A stretch of DNA of 64,000 nt from Corythucha ciliata (lineage: Eukaryota > Arthropoda > Insecta > Hemiptera > Tingidae): assembly GCA_038030265.1 (NCBI GenBank), contig CM075941.1, positions 18,724,001-18,788,000 of the forward strand, read 5' to 3'. The notes under the pieces were generated by a model. It had not been told where the DNA came from and searched no databases. It saw nothing but the letters and a program-made list of their open reading frames with translations. Shown in pieces: positions 45,200 to 57,990 of this stretch (positions within the stretch are counted from its first letter, which is position 1; each line of letters opens with the position of its first letter). The position numbers and the translations under genes are program-made.

Positions 45200-47940
45200 T
45201 TCAGCTGCAATCAGCGGATAAAATTGAGATAACCCCGTCTCCATGTTCCCAAATGACATGAGCCGCAGTGTAATGTACAGCAGTGTAGTCACGACGTATG
45301 CGGCGTATCAGCTTGCTTTCTGGGCCCATTTTGGGGGACATGACCGGGAACGTGACCCCTTTGTCTATCACCAGGCCAAAATTATAGTGGTATGAGAAAA
45401 ATTAGAATGTTCTTTGGACCCTAGAGCTGACTATTCGACAGAAAACCCAACGGTTTCACCTTGGAAACAAAATGTTCGGCTGAACGTCCTTCCTCCAAAA
45501 CCAAAAAGCCTCGGATTTCCTACAAACATGACTGTGAAAATTAACATAGTACCTATACTGTCCCCCGAAATCAAGAAAAAATTCAACATTTTGTTCTATA
45601 AACGAAATTTTCACAACGAAATCGACTATTGATTCGAAGGAACAGATAGAGTGGCTAGACAGGTTACTAATGCTCCTCTCCACTCCTGAATAAACTGTCC
45701 GCGAAAATTGTGTCGGAGGAACCGTCGCGTAAGAATAAAACGCTTTTTGTTCTCACTCGCAAGATAAAAATATTCCCGCAAAATCTCTTGATCACATTTT
45801 AAATGAAGGCGTTCAAAAAACGTCCTAAAAAGTGGGCTTAATTCCTTTGGAGGATCTTCTCTGACAGGTGGGCTTAAAAAAGGTTGGGCAGATGTTTTTT
45901 TTTTTTGAACAATGAAGATGAAAAAACGAGAGAACGTTGACCTGTGTTTTTTTTTTTTTTTTTTGCAACATTTCGGAATCACCATTTTAATGTTCAGCAG
46001 ATGAGAGCAACAAAAGCTCGGGGCAATGACCTTTTTGAGGGGCTTTGCAAAGCATCATCACAAAAACGACTCATTAGTTCTACAATTTCGAGAAAAAAAG
46101 CAATTGCCTCCGATTATTTTCCCTTCGAGACCTACGGTAAACATCCCCTGTGAGTTGAGGGTCAGCCTCTTCAACTCCATTGGGAATAATCCTGGAGAGA
46201 GTTGTACACCTTCACCTTGCTGTTACAACTTGCAGTATAAGAACCGGGGACAGGCCGTGGAAGGGAATTGTTGCAAAACACCACGTTGTTACTGAGCCCC
46301 TCCGCTCTTATAACGAAAAAAAAAAATCTGTGCAACAGCAGTCAACGTACTCGATTGCCCCCATTTTTTATATTTTTTTTGTATATTTCATTATCATTTG
46401 ATCCCCTTCTCAATTTCTATCGCAAATAACGTTAATGAAGCTTAAAAATGTGTAGCTATACGGAGTATGTCAGCCTTTAATGAACAATGAACATTAAAAC
46501 TACAACAACCCATGAGAAAAGATGTTCGTCATGTTTCACCACCATATAGCATTAATAGTTTCCAACCTATGATCATGGAGACTTTTACGAAGTCTTAACG
46601 ATACGAAGGAATTGTTCCCTTTTCAAATCATTGGGGTGTGGTGGGGTGGGGGACGTGCAGGGGTCGTCGTCAAAAGCAAAAAAAAAACTTACTCATTTAC
46701 TAAATTGTTTCAAAATGTAAATCAAAGTTAAGAGGCTGCGTGAAAATCTAGGTCGCTCAACGCGTCACCTAGACATTGTGCCAAAACTCACTAGCCGCAG
46801 TTGACTCGCCTATAACCTACATCGCGTTGTTCGGTTTTTGCCCTCTTTTTTCTTAACACTGTATATACTACCTGTACGGGGCGTGGGAGTTGAAGATTGA
46901 CGTTTCGAAGTAAATAACGGCTTAATAATAACGCTCAAAATCGTGCGGAAGGCCAAAAAACTAATTAAGAACTCGGGAGTGAAACGAAATGAGTGGTCAC
47001 TCAAGGGGAGAAGTAATTTTAAATTAAATTGGTGCATAATAAGAATATGCCGGACAGTCCTTCTGATCTTTAAAGGTTACATGTTTAGATTCCTTCGTTT
47101 TATTTTTGGGATGCTATACAGTTGTGAGACATCGGGCCATAGCCCACAGGTCAGGGATTGAAGATGTCGGAAATACAATGACAGTCTGGCAGTGGTAAAG
47201 AGATCTTGATCACTTTACTAAGTAAAGAGTAAATAAGGGGGGGGGGGAGTCAGCGAAGCTTCTAATCCTACCAACAGGATTTGTACAAAACAAAGTGTCG
47301 GAAGCTTACGGTTGCGCGCTTACGCGCGGTTACGAGGAAAACAGAATCTTGGGTAAAAATTTGTTGACACAATTTGTATAATTACTAAAGCCTCTTACTA
47401 GTGGCAAACTGAGAGTTGCGTTCAGCAGTTCATGAATTCATGATAGAGAATATCATTCACTTGCCCCCTTCCGGAAGCATGGGAGTAAAAAAAAAAGTCG
47501 TCACTGTCGGATTCCCCACAAAACGCCCAGAAGGTAAATAAATACACCCAAGGTTGTGACGTCTAAAAAAATTAGAGGAAGAGGGGGCAACGAAACGTCT
47601 CGTCAGGCGGAATTGAAGCAATAAAAATAGTATACTTTACATATTTCAAATGCACTAAAAGGCCTTAACGCAAATTAACTGTCTTATAATAAACAAATGT
47701 TGTCCGAGCGAAGGAACCTCGCATAATATAAGTACACACGCATGTTTCCATCCACCCTATTATAAATGCCTTTTGAAACGTGAGGCGTTAAGTTGACAGT
47801 GAAAACGTACATTTTCCGTACAGACAAATCGAAAAACGCACGCGTGGGAACGAGGCTTTTACTAACTACAAAATCGTTTTTTACGACTTTTATTGGCAGC
47901 ATGAATTCAAAGAGATGATAACTCTAACATGAGTGGTGGA
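45200..47940. other. Repeat-poor region, no gene recognised
   Basis: Unique-looking sequence with T-runs (e.g. 45945-45964) and a G-run near 47239. No frame with splice support or known domain. Confidence 0.4.
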
Positions 47941-47942
47941 TT

Positions 47943-48010
47943 AGTGATGCACCGATACTGAGGTATATTCTCGGTATCGGTTTCGAGGCTGGCCGATACC
48001 GAGACGGCAC
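47943..48010 (+). mobile_element. Possible hAT-like terminus
   Basis: AGTGATGCACCGATACTG followed by repeats of CGGTATCGG / CCGATACCGAG. A similar start and GATACCG reiteration mark the ends of some animal hAT elements. I see no opposite terminus, so it is a fragment or misassignment. Confidence 0.35.
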
Positions 48011-48289
48011 CAACTTTTTCAAGCATAGTACTCCCTAAGTTCCTAGTTTCCAAGAAAGTTTGTCGAATTACATAAAATTCTTAGGCGAAATTGCTGGTAT
48101 CGCAGCCTATAAAAGTCGGTAGCACGATTAAATAATTTATACTGGCGGAAGTTGAAGATTACTATCCGAGGGCCTAAAATGCTATTTGGCCGGTCGCACA
48201 GCCAACCTTTCCATTCGCTCCACCCAAATGGTCTGGTGGACGACGAGGTTGAGGAAAAAATACGTCGAAGTCTTCGCATAAATTGTGCC

Positions 48290-49290
48290 CTTGAATGTTG
48301 CATTCGCGTTATAATTCAGCCTTGAACGTGATAATACTTCGCCTAAGTGAGGCGTTATTTCGTAATCCCCTCAAAAATTTGACATATTACGTGAATTCCA
48401 CTTTGAATGTGACATTTCGCGTAAATTCATCCCGGAATTTGTCCATTCACTCGGGTTTGGTCCTGAACACACACACAGTACACACGAATTTTGCCTTGAA
48501 AAATGCTTCCTGAAGTATCAGTGAGACGCGGTTACAACCTCCATATAGGTCAGGAAACAAGCGTGCTGAATTTGATCGTGTGGTAGGTGCTGAAATGTTA
48601 ATTATGCGCCGATTGGTTATGTTGGACGTTCGAACTGGCATTCGTACATTAAGGTGATGGCAGAACTGCGACGATTCGCGCCTTTTAAATGCTCAAACCT
48701 ACGATCCGTGCCAAAAACACCCAAGCTGGTTATTCACGACCTACCACCTACAATGTGTCAATCTAGGAATCCACCAGTGGCGTATCTAAGGAAGGGGCAA
48801 TAGGGGCCACGACCCCTCCGTTCGAGTCAAAAAAATCAAAAAATCATCAAAATCCTATTCAAGAGGGGTGATCACCTCTAAGTTTAGGGTCATTTTCTCA
48901 GAGGCTTCGAGGGTCAGAGGTTCTCGAGAGACGCGAAATGCCAATTTTAAGGAAAAAACTCTCGCGAATGGCCTCACTGAAGGGAACATTGACGTTGAAC
49001 GCCGCCACACGTCTAGGGCAACATTTACGCCAGAAATGTCACGCCAAGGGTAAACTTTAAGCGAAAACGTCACATTTGTGGGGGAAAAAAACTCTTTCGA
49101 AAGGCCACCGCACACTGAGTAAACTACGCAAAATGCCCCAAGGTGGCCAAAACGCAACACAGTGGAAAACGCTCACGTCAATCGCCACTTTCAAGTCAAA
49201 ATTCACGCAAAATGCCACGTCAAGGGCAACAAATATGCGAAACGCTTCACCAAGAGCAATGTTGTGGTGACATATTGTCCATTTCATGAA
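48290..49290. repeat. Family H arrays and dispersed repeat copy 2
   Basis: 48290-48500 has reverse family H units (CTTGAATGTGACATTTCGCG). 48775-48924 is the second copy of the dispersed repeat at 37936. 48925-49290 has forward family H units (CGCAAAATGCCACGTCAAGG, GCAACA). Confidence 0.7.
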
Positions 49291-49294
49291 AAAA

Positions 49295-49765
49295 CTCGTT
49301 ACTTTCGCAAAAAAATTGTCAATTTCCTAAAGAAATTGTCTGTTTTATCTGAAAATAATCAATTTTATAAGAAATCTTAAGCTTATGAGCATACTGGTTG
49401 ATTTTGTGAGGAAATTTTCAGTTTAAAAGGTGTCAGTTTGATGAGTAAATCACCAGTTTACAAGGAAATTATCAATTTTATGATGAAAATGACAAATTTT
49501 ATGAGGAATTCTCAACTTAATGAGAAAATTGCCCTTTTTGAATAAATTTTCAATTTTGTGAGGAAATTGTTAGTTCGAATTGGAGATCGCGAATTTCAAG
49601 AGGAAATAGTATTTTTTTTTTTTTTTTTTTTTTAGTAATCGTTAATTTTAGGACGACATTGTCAGTTTCACGAGGAAATTGTCATTTTTACTACAGCAAA
49701 TAGGCATTTTTATTAGCGCATTGTCCATTTAATTAAAAACTTGTCAATTTGAAGTGAACCTATTC
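49295..49765 (+). repeat. Family C degenerate repeat array
   Basis: Units of about 20-25 bp: GAGGAAATTGTCAATTTTAT. A T-run of 23 (about 49612-49634) interrupts. Same family at 52180-52830. Confidence 0.8.
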
Positions 49766-51230
49766 TACTGAGCTATTTACGTCTATTATTGTCATTGTGG
49801 AGGTTTTTCCTATGGTGTTGTGGAAGACTCTCTCCCTCCACCAGCGTCGAAACAGATTTTCAAAGTCCAAAATTCGAGTGTTCTATGTACTCATATATGC
49901 ATGTATATACCGAATCTATCGATAAGTAATGATTATTTTTTTAAGACAAGAGTCCGTTAAACGGTTGAATTTATTGTGACTTAGGTGAGAATTCCTATAA
50001 GGTACATATCTTCGGAGAAAAAATTGCTTTTTGTGTTTTTTAAACAAACATCGTAAATTGATTTTCTAGAGTCACCTATTCATCAAAAACTTTGTTTTTA
50101 ACCTCCGACCACCCCTACAAAAACTACTACTGGGCACGTTCCAACTAGGGACAATAAAATGGGAAGTAAGTCGAAAAGGGTGCACAGCAATTTTCTCTCT
50201 CACTCCCTTTTTTTTCTGTATCAACACTAGCGAAAAACCACAACCATGAAATTCAGTCAGGCGAAGAATTTGATCGTCATCATTGATGAAAGGGGACGGA
50301 GGGTTACGGGGAAAAGTCACTGCTGTTATTCAATTTTCTAAGATCATTGACCTAACTTCAGGGGTGTTTTTTTTTTTGTTTTTTTTTAATGAAAGAAGTT
50401 GGGATTCGAAAGATTTCTAGCTTTTATTTGTACGTATGTATGTTTAGTACATATATGTTTACAATCAAGCTCGAACGGCATCTCACATTGCTGGCACAGC
50501 CACTAGATTTTATTTTTAAATTAAAATGTTGTATGCATTACAGCTACCTACGTATTAGATTATTTTTTCCTGTATACTTTTTCAGTTGACTCTAAAAGTA
50601 ACGGCAAAACTTTCACTATTCAACTCTATCCCCTCTCTTCCTGCACCCATTCCCACCGCACGATGCCACTCTTCATCTTTTTTTTTTTTCCTTCACTTTT
50701 TACCCTTCGCCATTAGCCGACATAAAAAAAAATCTGCAAGTTCAACGACCGCTGCTGCATAAGTCTCTTGGGTAACAACTTTTTCTCTCTCTCTCACTCT
50801 CTCTCTCTTTCTCTCTCTCCGTCAACTTTTGCTTCCTGGCCATCCACGCCACAAGAAAAAAGGAGGCTGTTGGTGATAGGGGAAAAGTGTTTTAAATCAT
50901 GAAAAATCTCCTGTATTTCTTTTTGGAGGTTGTGGTTTTCAGCTCATAATCCTCACGTCTACATTTGTGGAAACAGTTTAGGGAGAGGAATTCATTGTCA
51001 GGGAAGTATAAGAAGTAGTCATTAAATAGCAAGGAACGGAATAGGGAAAGAAGAACGATTAAAAAGGTGTTTAATTGATTGAGAGAATTGCAAGGAGCCT
51101 TAGGGCAATAAAGCCACATTAGTAATTATGCACCGAGTGCTGTTATAGCGTTGCACTTTGCACCCACGACCACGAGACCGCCCAAGTCTCGTCTTCGAAT
51201 CTCAGAAATCGGTATCGCTTGAGAATGGGA
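49766..51230. other. Repeat-poor region, no gene recognised
   Basis: Includes a CT-rich microsatellite (50782-50820) and unique-looking sequence. A possible decayed tRNA-derived fragment (B-box-like TCTTCGAATCTC) lies near 51190. Confidence 0.4.
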
Positions 51231-51760
51231 AAGAAAACCCGTTAATTCGTGGCTGAAAGAGAAAAGATCTCTAATCAGCCGCTGAAATTAAGAAAATGCG
51301 CTAATTCATGAATAAAATTGATGAAATGTGCTCCATATATTAGGGGCTGAAATTAAGGAAAACACGAATTCACGGCACGGCAAATATTAAGAAAAGTCGC
51401 TAATTCGCGGCTAGAATGAAGGAAAATAGCTAATTCACCCATGAAATTGATAAGAAGCATTGAAGTGTGCAAAAAACGTGAAAAATTGCGGTTAAAACGA
51501 AGAAAACTCCAATTCGTAATTTTTCATGGCAACTCGTTGCTGCAAATAAAAAAAGTCGCTAATCCGCGGCAAAATGAGGATAGAGTTAGCGGATAAAATT
51601 CAGGAAAAGCGCTGGTTGCGGCGAAATTGAAGAAATTGCTATTTTCAGTAGAAATATAGACAAATAGGTAATTAGCGGTTAAAGTGAGGAAAACGGTAAT
51701 TTGTGGCTCAAATAAAGAAAAATTGCTAACGCGAGGGATTAATGGAGGGGGGAGGGCTGC
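51231..51760 (-). repeat. Family A array, reverse orientation
   Basis: Units of GCTAAAAT.GA.AAAA with CGCTAATTCGCG; similar to 31860-32110, sharing a GATGAAATTGA.AAGAAGC variant in the same order. Confidence 0.8.
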
Positions 51761-52179
51761 TGAACGACTCGCCCGGGGGCGCAAAACGTCTAGGACCAGC
51801 ACTGCTTGCCTATATCGGAACCATAAAAATTATGCGGTTTGTTGAAAGTGTCATATACACTCAGAAACCGTCAATTTACCCCTTCAAAGCAGGAGGCTAA
51901 TTAGCATTAAAACAGAGCATTTTGCCCAGTCATTGTCGTCAATGCCCCCCTATACTGTCAAATTTTGCCCCAAGAAACTGATGAATAGGGTTGAAAGCCG
52001 TCTCGCGGTACCCGGGACAGTCCCGGTTTGGCTAATTATGTCATCCGTGGACGGATCTTGTCCCGGCTTCTATTCTTTAAAGTCCTTGAATTAAAATCGA
52101 AGTCCCCAGAACCTGGCCTGGCAAACGGTGGCCAAAGAGTCGCGGTTTTAGAATAAACAGCCACGAAATTGCTAGTTTC

Positions 52180-52830
52180 GAGGAGAAATCATTATTTCAA
52201 GGTGAGGGGGGGCACTGAAATAGTAAAGCAGTAATTTAGATTTTAAAATGATCAGCTAACCCGATGAGTCAGTCAATAAGCAAATTGCTTGGCCATGAAG
52301 CCGCTGAATTAAAACATTGAAGCCAATTCACCGTGAAATGGATACAATTTGTAGTTAAAATTAGAAATTGTTACTTTCAAGATGAAATCGTAAATTTTCT
52401 AGGAATCGTTAATTTTGGGACGAAATTATCAGTTTCACGAGGAAATTTTCATTTTTATTAGCAAATTGACATTTTTTTAATCGCATTGTCAATTTAATTA
52501 AAAATTTGTCAATCTAAAGCAGTAATTGTCAATTTCACGAACACATTGTAACTCATCAACAATAATTTTATTTTTGGTCCTTAGAACTTATGAATTTTGC
52601 CCCATGGCTAGATGGGCAATTGCCCTTTCGGTGATTATTGTTAATACAGTAATACAGTAATTTGTGATCGTTTATTTTGGCTTTAAACTTGTTATTTTTG
52701 GTATGAATAGCCGATTATACACGGAAATGTTCAATTTTAAGAGTGAATTTTCAATTTTATGAGGAAATTATCAATATTATGAGAAAATTGTCAGTTTTAT
52801 GAGGAAATTGTCAATTTTATGAACAGCTAA
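52180..52830 (+). repeat. Family C array, second copy
   Basis: GAGGAAATTGTCAATTTTAT units. 52397-52520 matches 49636-49750 closely in order (TTAATTTT.GGACGA, TCAGTTTCACGAGGAAATT, TTTAATTAAAAA), so the two arrays share a block. Confidence 0.8.
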
Positions 52831-53560
52831 TTTCGGGAAATTGGTTTTTCCAGTAAACCAATTTCGTTGGGTGGCCAATTCCAGAGACCGATTACGCAAA
52901 ATTGCAAGTTTCTAGTCAATTTTTTCGTGAAATTGCAAGTTTCGGGGATTGTTTATTCAGTGAACGCGGAACCTCGCCAGCGGCCCACGACAGCACACGA
53001 GTCTGGCTAATAAACAAAAGATTGCCACATTTTTTAGCGAAATATCCTCAAAATTGAAAGTTTCTTATCTCAGTTTCAGCGAAATGACAAGCTTCTCTCA
53101 AAATGAGAAGGTTTTTTTTCTGGCAGCGGAACCCAGGCTAGCTGGCACCTTCGTAGCGTTATGACGAAAATGAAAGAAATTGGAAATTTCCATGGCTGAT
53201 TATCAGCGTGATTTCAAGTTTTGGGTCATAATTCCTGTGAAAATGCGAGTTTTTGGAGTGTAGGCCCGTAAACCGCAACCATAACCTTTAAGTCTCCTTT
53301 AAGCGCTTTGAAACAGATGGTACATTTTTATAAACCATCTGATTTTTCAACTCCTTTAGTTAAGGCTTCGTAAAGGTGGGTTTCTGAATACGGCCCTTAG
53401 TTTCAGTGAAATTGCAAATTTTGGGGCCTTTTTTTGTGTAGTGATCGTGATCCTCGTTACAGACCCTGAGATCGCCCAAAGCTTGATGAATAGCCGCAAA
53501 ATTACCTGATTCGGAACTAAATATCAGTGAATTCGCAAGTTTCCAAACTAAATATCCGCG
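52831..53560 (+). repeat. Family D array, second copy
   Basis: Units GAAATTGCAAGTTT with the longer module near 52966, 53125 and 53437; the last matches 40137-40260. Confidence 0.78.
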
Positions 53561-53689
53561 CGTTCGCACCCATCGGCGTAGCCGCGGGAAAGGGCAAGGG
53601 TGTGTACCCGTCCCCTTGGAGACGGGAATTGGATTTTTCATGGAATGAAGTCCATTTGACTTCCAAGAACCCGATTTTTTTGGCCAAAA

Positions 53690-54240
53690 AAACCTTCAGC
53701 AACTGGCAATTGTGCCATTAAGAACCCAAATCAAGAAGCATAACTCCAAAATTTGGTCTTTTAAGTGAACCAAGCCCACGAATTTTTATCTTTAAATCGT
53801 TTAAATGGGGGCTGAATGGTCCAAATACGTGAAATTTTGCCTTTGGGCGAGACAAGTTCCAAAATTTGGCTTTTTGAAATAGTCAAAAACATGATTTTTT
53901 TTCCAGCGAGCGGAACACCCTCCTCCCCCTTCCACCACCCTCCTTCTTTGTTGCTTTAACGGTCCATAGAAGCGAACTTTGTTCACCGAAAGAGCCATCC
54001 CGCGAAATGATTGCTTGGGAAGGGAAATACTCCAAATTGTAGTGTTTGAAAGGGCCAAATCCTCAAATTTTTGACTTAGGAAGTGCCAAATTTCGAAAGT
54101 TAGCATTTTTAAGGAGCCAAGTCCACGATTTTGTTCTTTAAATAGGCCGTAGCCCCGCTAAATTTGGGGGTTTGAATGAGCCGTTCCTGAAACAGCAGTT
54201 TTCTGCCTCAAAATTAGCAGTTTTAATGATCGAATAATCA
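53690..54240. repeat. Family G degenerate repeat array
   Basis: Units of about 30 bp with AAGTGCCAAATTT / GAGCCAAGTCCACGATTTTG themes. Related units at 57000-57200 and, in reverse sense, 61130-61450. Confidence 0.65.
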
Positions 54241-57000
54241 GAATCTGAAGGGGGTCTGTATTTTCATAGTACTGATGAGGACAAACCGCCCCCTCCTTTG
54301 TCCCGAGCTGGCTACGCCCTTGCACGAAATCGTGATCCCCGAATTGTCAACGCTGACACGAAGAGCTGAATAAGCACGGCTTGTGCTGCCTTCGTAGTGC
54401 CACAAGCACTTGAAGGCAAGCTCTTGAAGAGAACAGCCGCAAATTTTAAATTTCAGTGGACCTTGCAGAAACTTTTTCGAGTTTTTCATTTAAAATAATT
54501 AAAAAATCATACAATTAGTTACTTGATAGCTGTCTTTCTCGCCTTTATACTACGAAGTAATTAAACGCTACCCACGGCATCTCATTCATCCCACTCCATT
54601 TTGTTCTCCCATCCCAACTTATGAATGTCCTCTGCAAATAGCTCCGTCGTCATAAGCCCCTCCCCTCTACGAGACCCAACGGTTTTCAATTCAACCCCTC
54701 CCGCTCCCACCATCTAAAGGTAGTGCGTCCAACCAGTAAATACGCACCCCACGCTTGCTCCTCATACACAAGACCACACCTCCTCCGGCTGGAAAATCCC
54801 GTGAATACAATCGATATAAGTCTGGTAACCAAGGGCGACCCCGCGGGAAAAAGGGTTTTCCACAAAAGTGAACGACCCTGTAGAGTAAACAGCAGCTATC
54901 ACCGTCGGTCGATATGAGAGGGGTTGGTCAGAGGCAGGGGGGGGGGAGGTTTCGTATGAGAAGCTGTGAACTATTGGGTGAGAGGGTGTAATTCTTTTTT
55001 TTTATCTTTTTGTTTCCTCCTTTTTTATTTCTCTCCCGCCCTCTTTCGATTCAAACGCTACCCCCTTACTAGCATCTAGCAGGAACTTCCTTGTTCGTGA
55101 CGTCAGCTTGAATCCCCCAACCCACTCAGTAAGGTCACTGGCACAGTCACCCCCTTCGTTGAATGTTTTTCACCCACCCCTATATTTTTACCTACAACCT
55201 CTACCTACCAGTTTTCACCCGATGTTTTCTTTACTTTAAATAAAACCAAAATGAATTTATAAATAAATTCAGTCGTACCTTTTAAAATATCAACCTTTCC
55301 AGAATTAATTGATTTCCACCATCAATAGAACGCTCAGTTTTTTTGTTGTTTTTTTTCTTCTTTTCTCAAATAAACAAGTAGCGGGTTACACTCACCTGGA
55401 ACAGACAAATCAGAATTATAAATATTAAACCGCTGGAATTTAGTTCTTTGTGCAATGAAATATACCATGGAACAACCATAATCAGGAGTCATATATGACC
55501 GAACAATTACAGAGCGGTCGTGCATTCCATAATTTAATCAGTATAATCTTGGCGCCAATCACATTAACGCACTGTCTGGAATAGAGCAGACAACCAACGT
55601 TGATTTGAGGAAAGACAAAAAAAACTAGGCCAACATTTAAAAGAAGCGTTTAATATATATTCACTCGTCCATTGGCTACATTCAAGATCTTAAATATCGC
55701 GCCTTACTTTACCATGAAATGCGTTTTTTTTTTTTTTTTTGAAAAAATAATAAAGCTCGTAAGAGAGAAAAAAAGCAATGCCTACAGTGGCCGCAAAAAA
55801 TCGCGAGAAACTCGTCCCCTTCCATTTGTTTGCCCTAGCTGCCTGTCCTTCTATCGAGTCATCGAACTCGACCTGAAAACTCGGTCGCACGCTTCCTAAA
55901 CCTAAGGACGCTTCCATTCAGGCCTCGGCCAATTAAATAACAAATAAAAAGAGACGAAAAAAAAAATCAAGAAGGAAATAAAGTGTTTTGAAAAACAAAA
56001 ATGTTACTAACAGCACCCTTTCAATTTTAGTGTTTTATTTGTTTGTTTGTTTTACACAATTTTCATTCAAATAATCAGAAAATGATAATTTGCGCCAGGA
56101 CAAGGATCGTATCGTTTTGGAAAAGACCAGCCCAACGCTTAATGTGTTGTTTATAGGTTTAGTTTGCCACATTGCAAAAAAAATAATCATACTAAAAAAA
56201 ATCCGAAAACGGGGAAAACGAGAACACTCAATTTGTCATGGTTTTTTTCCCCCCCTTCTTTCTGTCTCACAAAAGAGGGCAATGGCTCCTTTTTTGAACC
56301 GCCGCCCCTTACATAAGAAATAAACCACCTCTCTCACCGCTTAGAAAGTGCACTGCCAGTCCCACAACTGCAGTCGGTGCAGTTCCTTCAACGCCATAGA
56401 AAATCTTACCTAACCGGCTGGGGTCCAATGAGAATGAGATGAACCCGTGCGGGACGATGTTGGAGAGAGGAGGGGGTTGAAGAAAGGAAGAGTGCCACGG
56501 TTTTTTTTTTTTTTTTAGGGAATGGTAAGGGAGGAGGGACTTACTCCTGAAACTGTTATTTAACATCTTGGTCAAAACGGGAATGGAAAGGTAGAGGGTG
56601 AGGGGGGGGGGTTTAACGGTGAGCGACAGGGGAAAAATGAAAAAGGTTTTTGACCTTACCTAGAGCTGGTCTTCCTAGAGCTCTTCTTGCCATCGCCACT
56701 AAAAGTTACCTAACTTGAATATTGATGGAGGACCTAAAAATCCCAAAGAAAGAGAAAATATGCAACTGTGTTATTTTTTAAAAACATTCTGGTCATCCTT
56801 TCAACACACTGGTTTTCCCTAATGCAACGAAAAGGAGAGACAAAAAGACAAAAGCATCGTTAAAAGAGCGATGGACCCTGTTGCACGGATTGCTAAGTGT
56901 TGCAACGGGATTTCCATTCAAATAGCAAACCTGAAGAACCGAACCTTCAAACGGATCGTCAACAAAGTGCACACTACGCACGCAGTGCCACGATTTTGGT
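54241..57000. other. Repeat-free island with donor-like sites on the minus strand
   Basis: Contains the candidate first exon 55396-55525. Additional AG/GT or GA/GT donor-like sites on the minus strand lie near 56408 (GTTAG/GTAAGA), 56532 (AGGA/GTAAGT) and 56658 (CTCTAG/GTAAGG). An ATG-led frame of eleven codons precedes the last, again ending in phase 1. This could be a promoter-proximal region, but no start site can be placed. Confidence 0.35.
55396..55525 (-). CDS. Candidate alternative first coding exon of HR4
   Basis: An ATG-initiated frame of 43 codons plus one base (beginning MHDRSVIVRSYM, ending NSDLSVP) runs directly into a strong CCAG/GTGAGT donor (donor at 55395-55390). It ends in phase 1, the same as HR4 exon 1, so splicing to exon 2 would read [12 protein letters not shown]. 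It lies in a repeat-free island about 36 kb upstream of exon 2. An in-frame TGA upstream closes the frame on the 5' side. I do not recognise the peptide. It could be a first exon of HR4, an exon of another gene or chance. Confidence 0.25.
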
Positions 57001-57720
57001 GACTCAAAATTCGGATTTTTTTCACTGATCATCAACTGGTTGAATAGCTAGCCAAAATAAAATTGTGGGCCAAAAAACGGATTGAAGGACTAACATGGTA
57101 TAGTATTCGGGTTTGTGAGTTCCCCATGAAAAACAGGTCGCATCTCCGGCAGAAGAGTCAGTTTGAAAGCCTAAATTATAAGTTTAAACCCAAATTCCGT
57201 GGATTTGATATGTAGACAAATCATTTTCACGAGTTCGGCTCTTTCTCCCTCTCTTTTTTGATACTCACAGAACCCAGTTATAGGCGGGTTTCGTTCACCC
57301 AAATAATAGGGTTGCAAATTGCCATCCGTCCCGGAGACATCCACAGTTTTGCTAATTTTGTCCCGTGTTCCAGGCAAGGCCACCCCGGGACGCAATATGT
57401 TCTACACTTCTAAAAAAAAAAATAAAAAAAAATTGAAAATTGGGCATGTATTCATCCCTGAGACGAAGATGTGCGTGAACGTGGCCTGCGACACAATATG
57501 TGAGAATAATTAATGAAAATCGTCCTATCCTGCAGAAAATCGTTCCATATGGATATCCTGCAGACGAAATTGGTGTTCGTTCACCTTTCCGAAACAACTT
57601 TTTTGTGTAAACTAAACACGACGAACACGAACGATGAACAGAATCGTTTGTTTGACCCCACAATGGGACACAACTGGATTTCTTGACGTCTGATTAGCCA
57701 AAATCAGACTGGATTATTGT
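57001..57720. other. Family G fragments and unclassified sequence
   Basis: 57040-57200 has family G-like units. 57320-57400 shares GCTAATTTTGTCCCG wording with 52003-52070, probably a dispersed element. Confidence 0.35.
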
Positions 57721-57990
57721 GAGTGTTTTTTTTAAACTGAAGAACTCTTTTTCAATGATTTCGTGGTTAGAGCATTTTGAGGTTAATTGCTTTTCGTGGG
57801 AAGAGCTTTTGAGGTTTACAGCTTCTCTGGGGTTAAAGCTTTCATTTTCGAGCTTTCGAGGTTCAATTTTTTCGAGGGGTAGACCTTTTTTTTAATCCTG
57901 ACTTTTGTGGTTTGAGCTTTTTGGGGTTACAGCTTTCTGAGGTTCGAGATTTTTGTGGTTAAAGTTTACGTTTTTCTAGGTCAAGAGCTA
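57721..57990 (-). repeat. Family F array, reverse orientation
   Basis: GTGGTTAGAGC..TTTGAGGTT units, the reverse complement of the array at 29640-30180. Confidence 0.7.

Noticed and set aside
46026..46295. Cysteine-rich open frame with CC pairs
   Set aside because: No signal peptide, no start context and no recognisable fold; the cysteine pattern is probably chance in a short open frame.
51130..51215. tRNA gene near a TCTTCGAATCTC box
   Set aside because: T-stem and acceptor do not pair; at best a decayed tRNA-derived SINE head.
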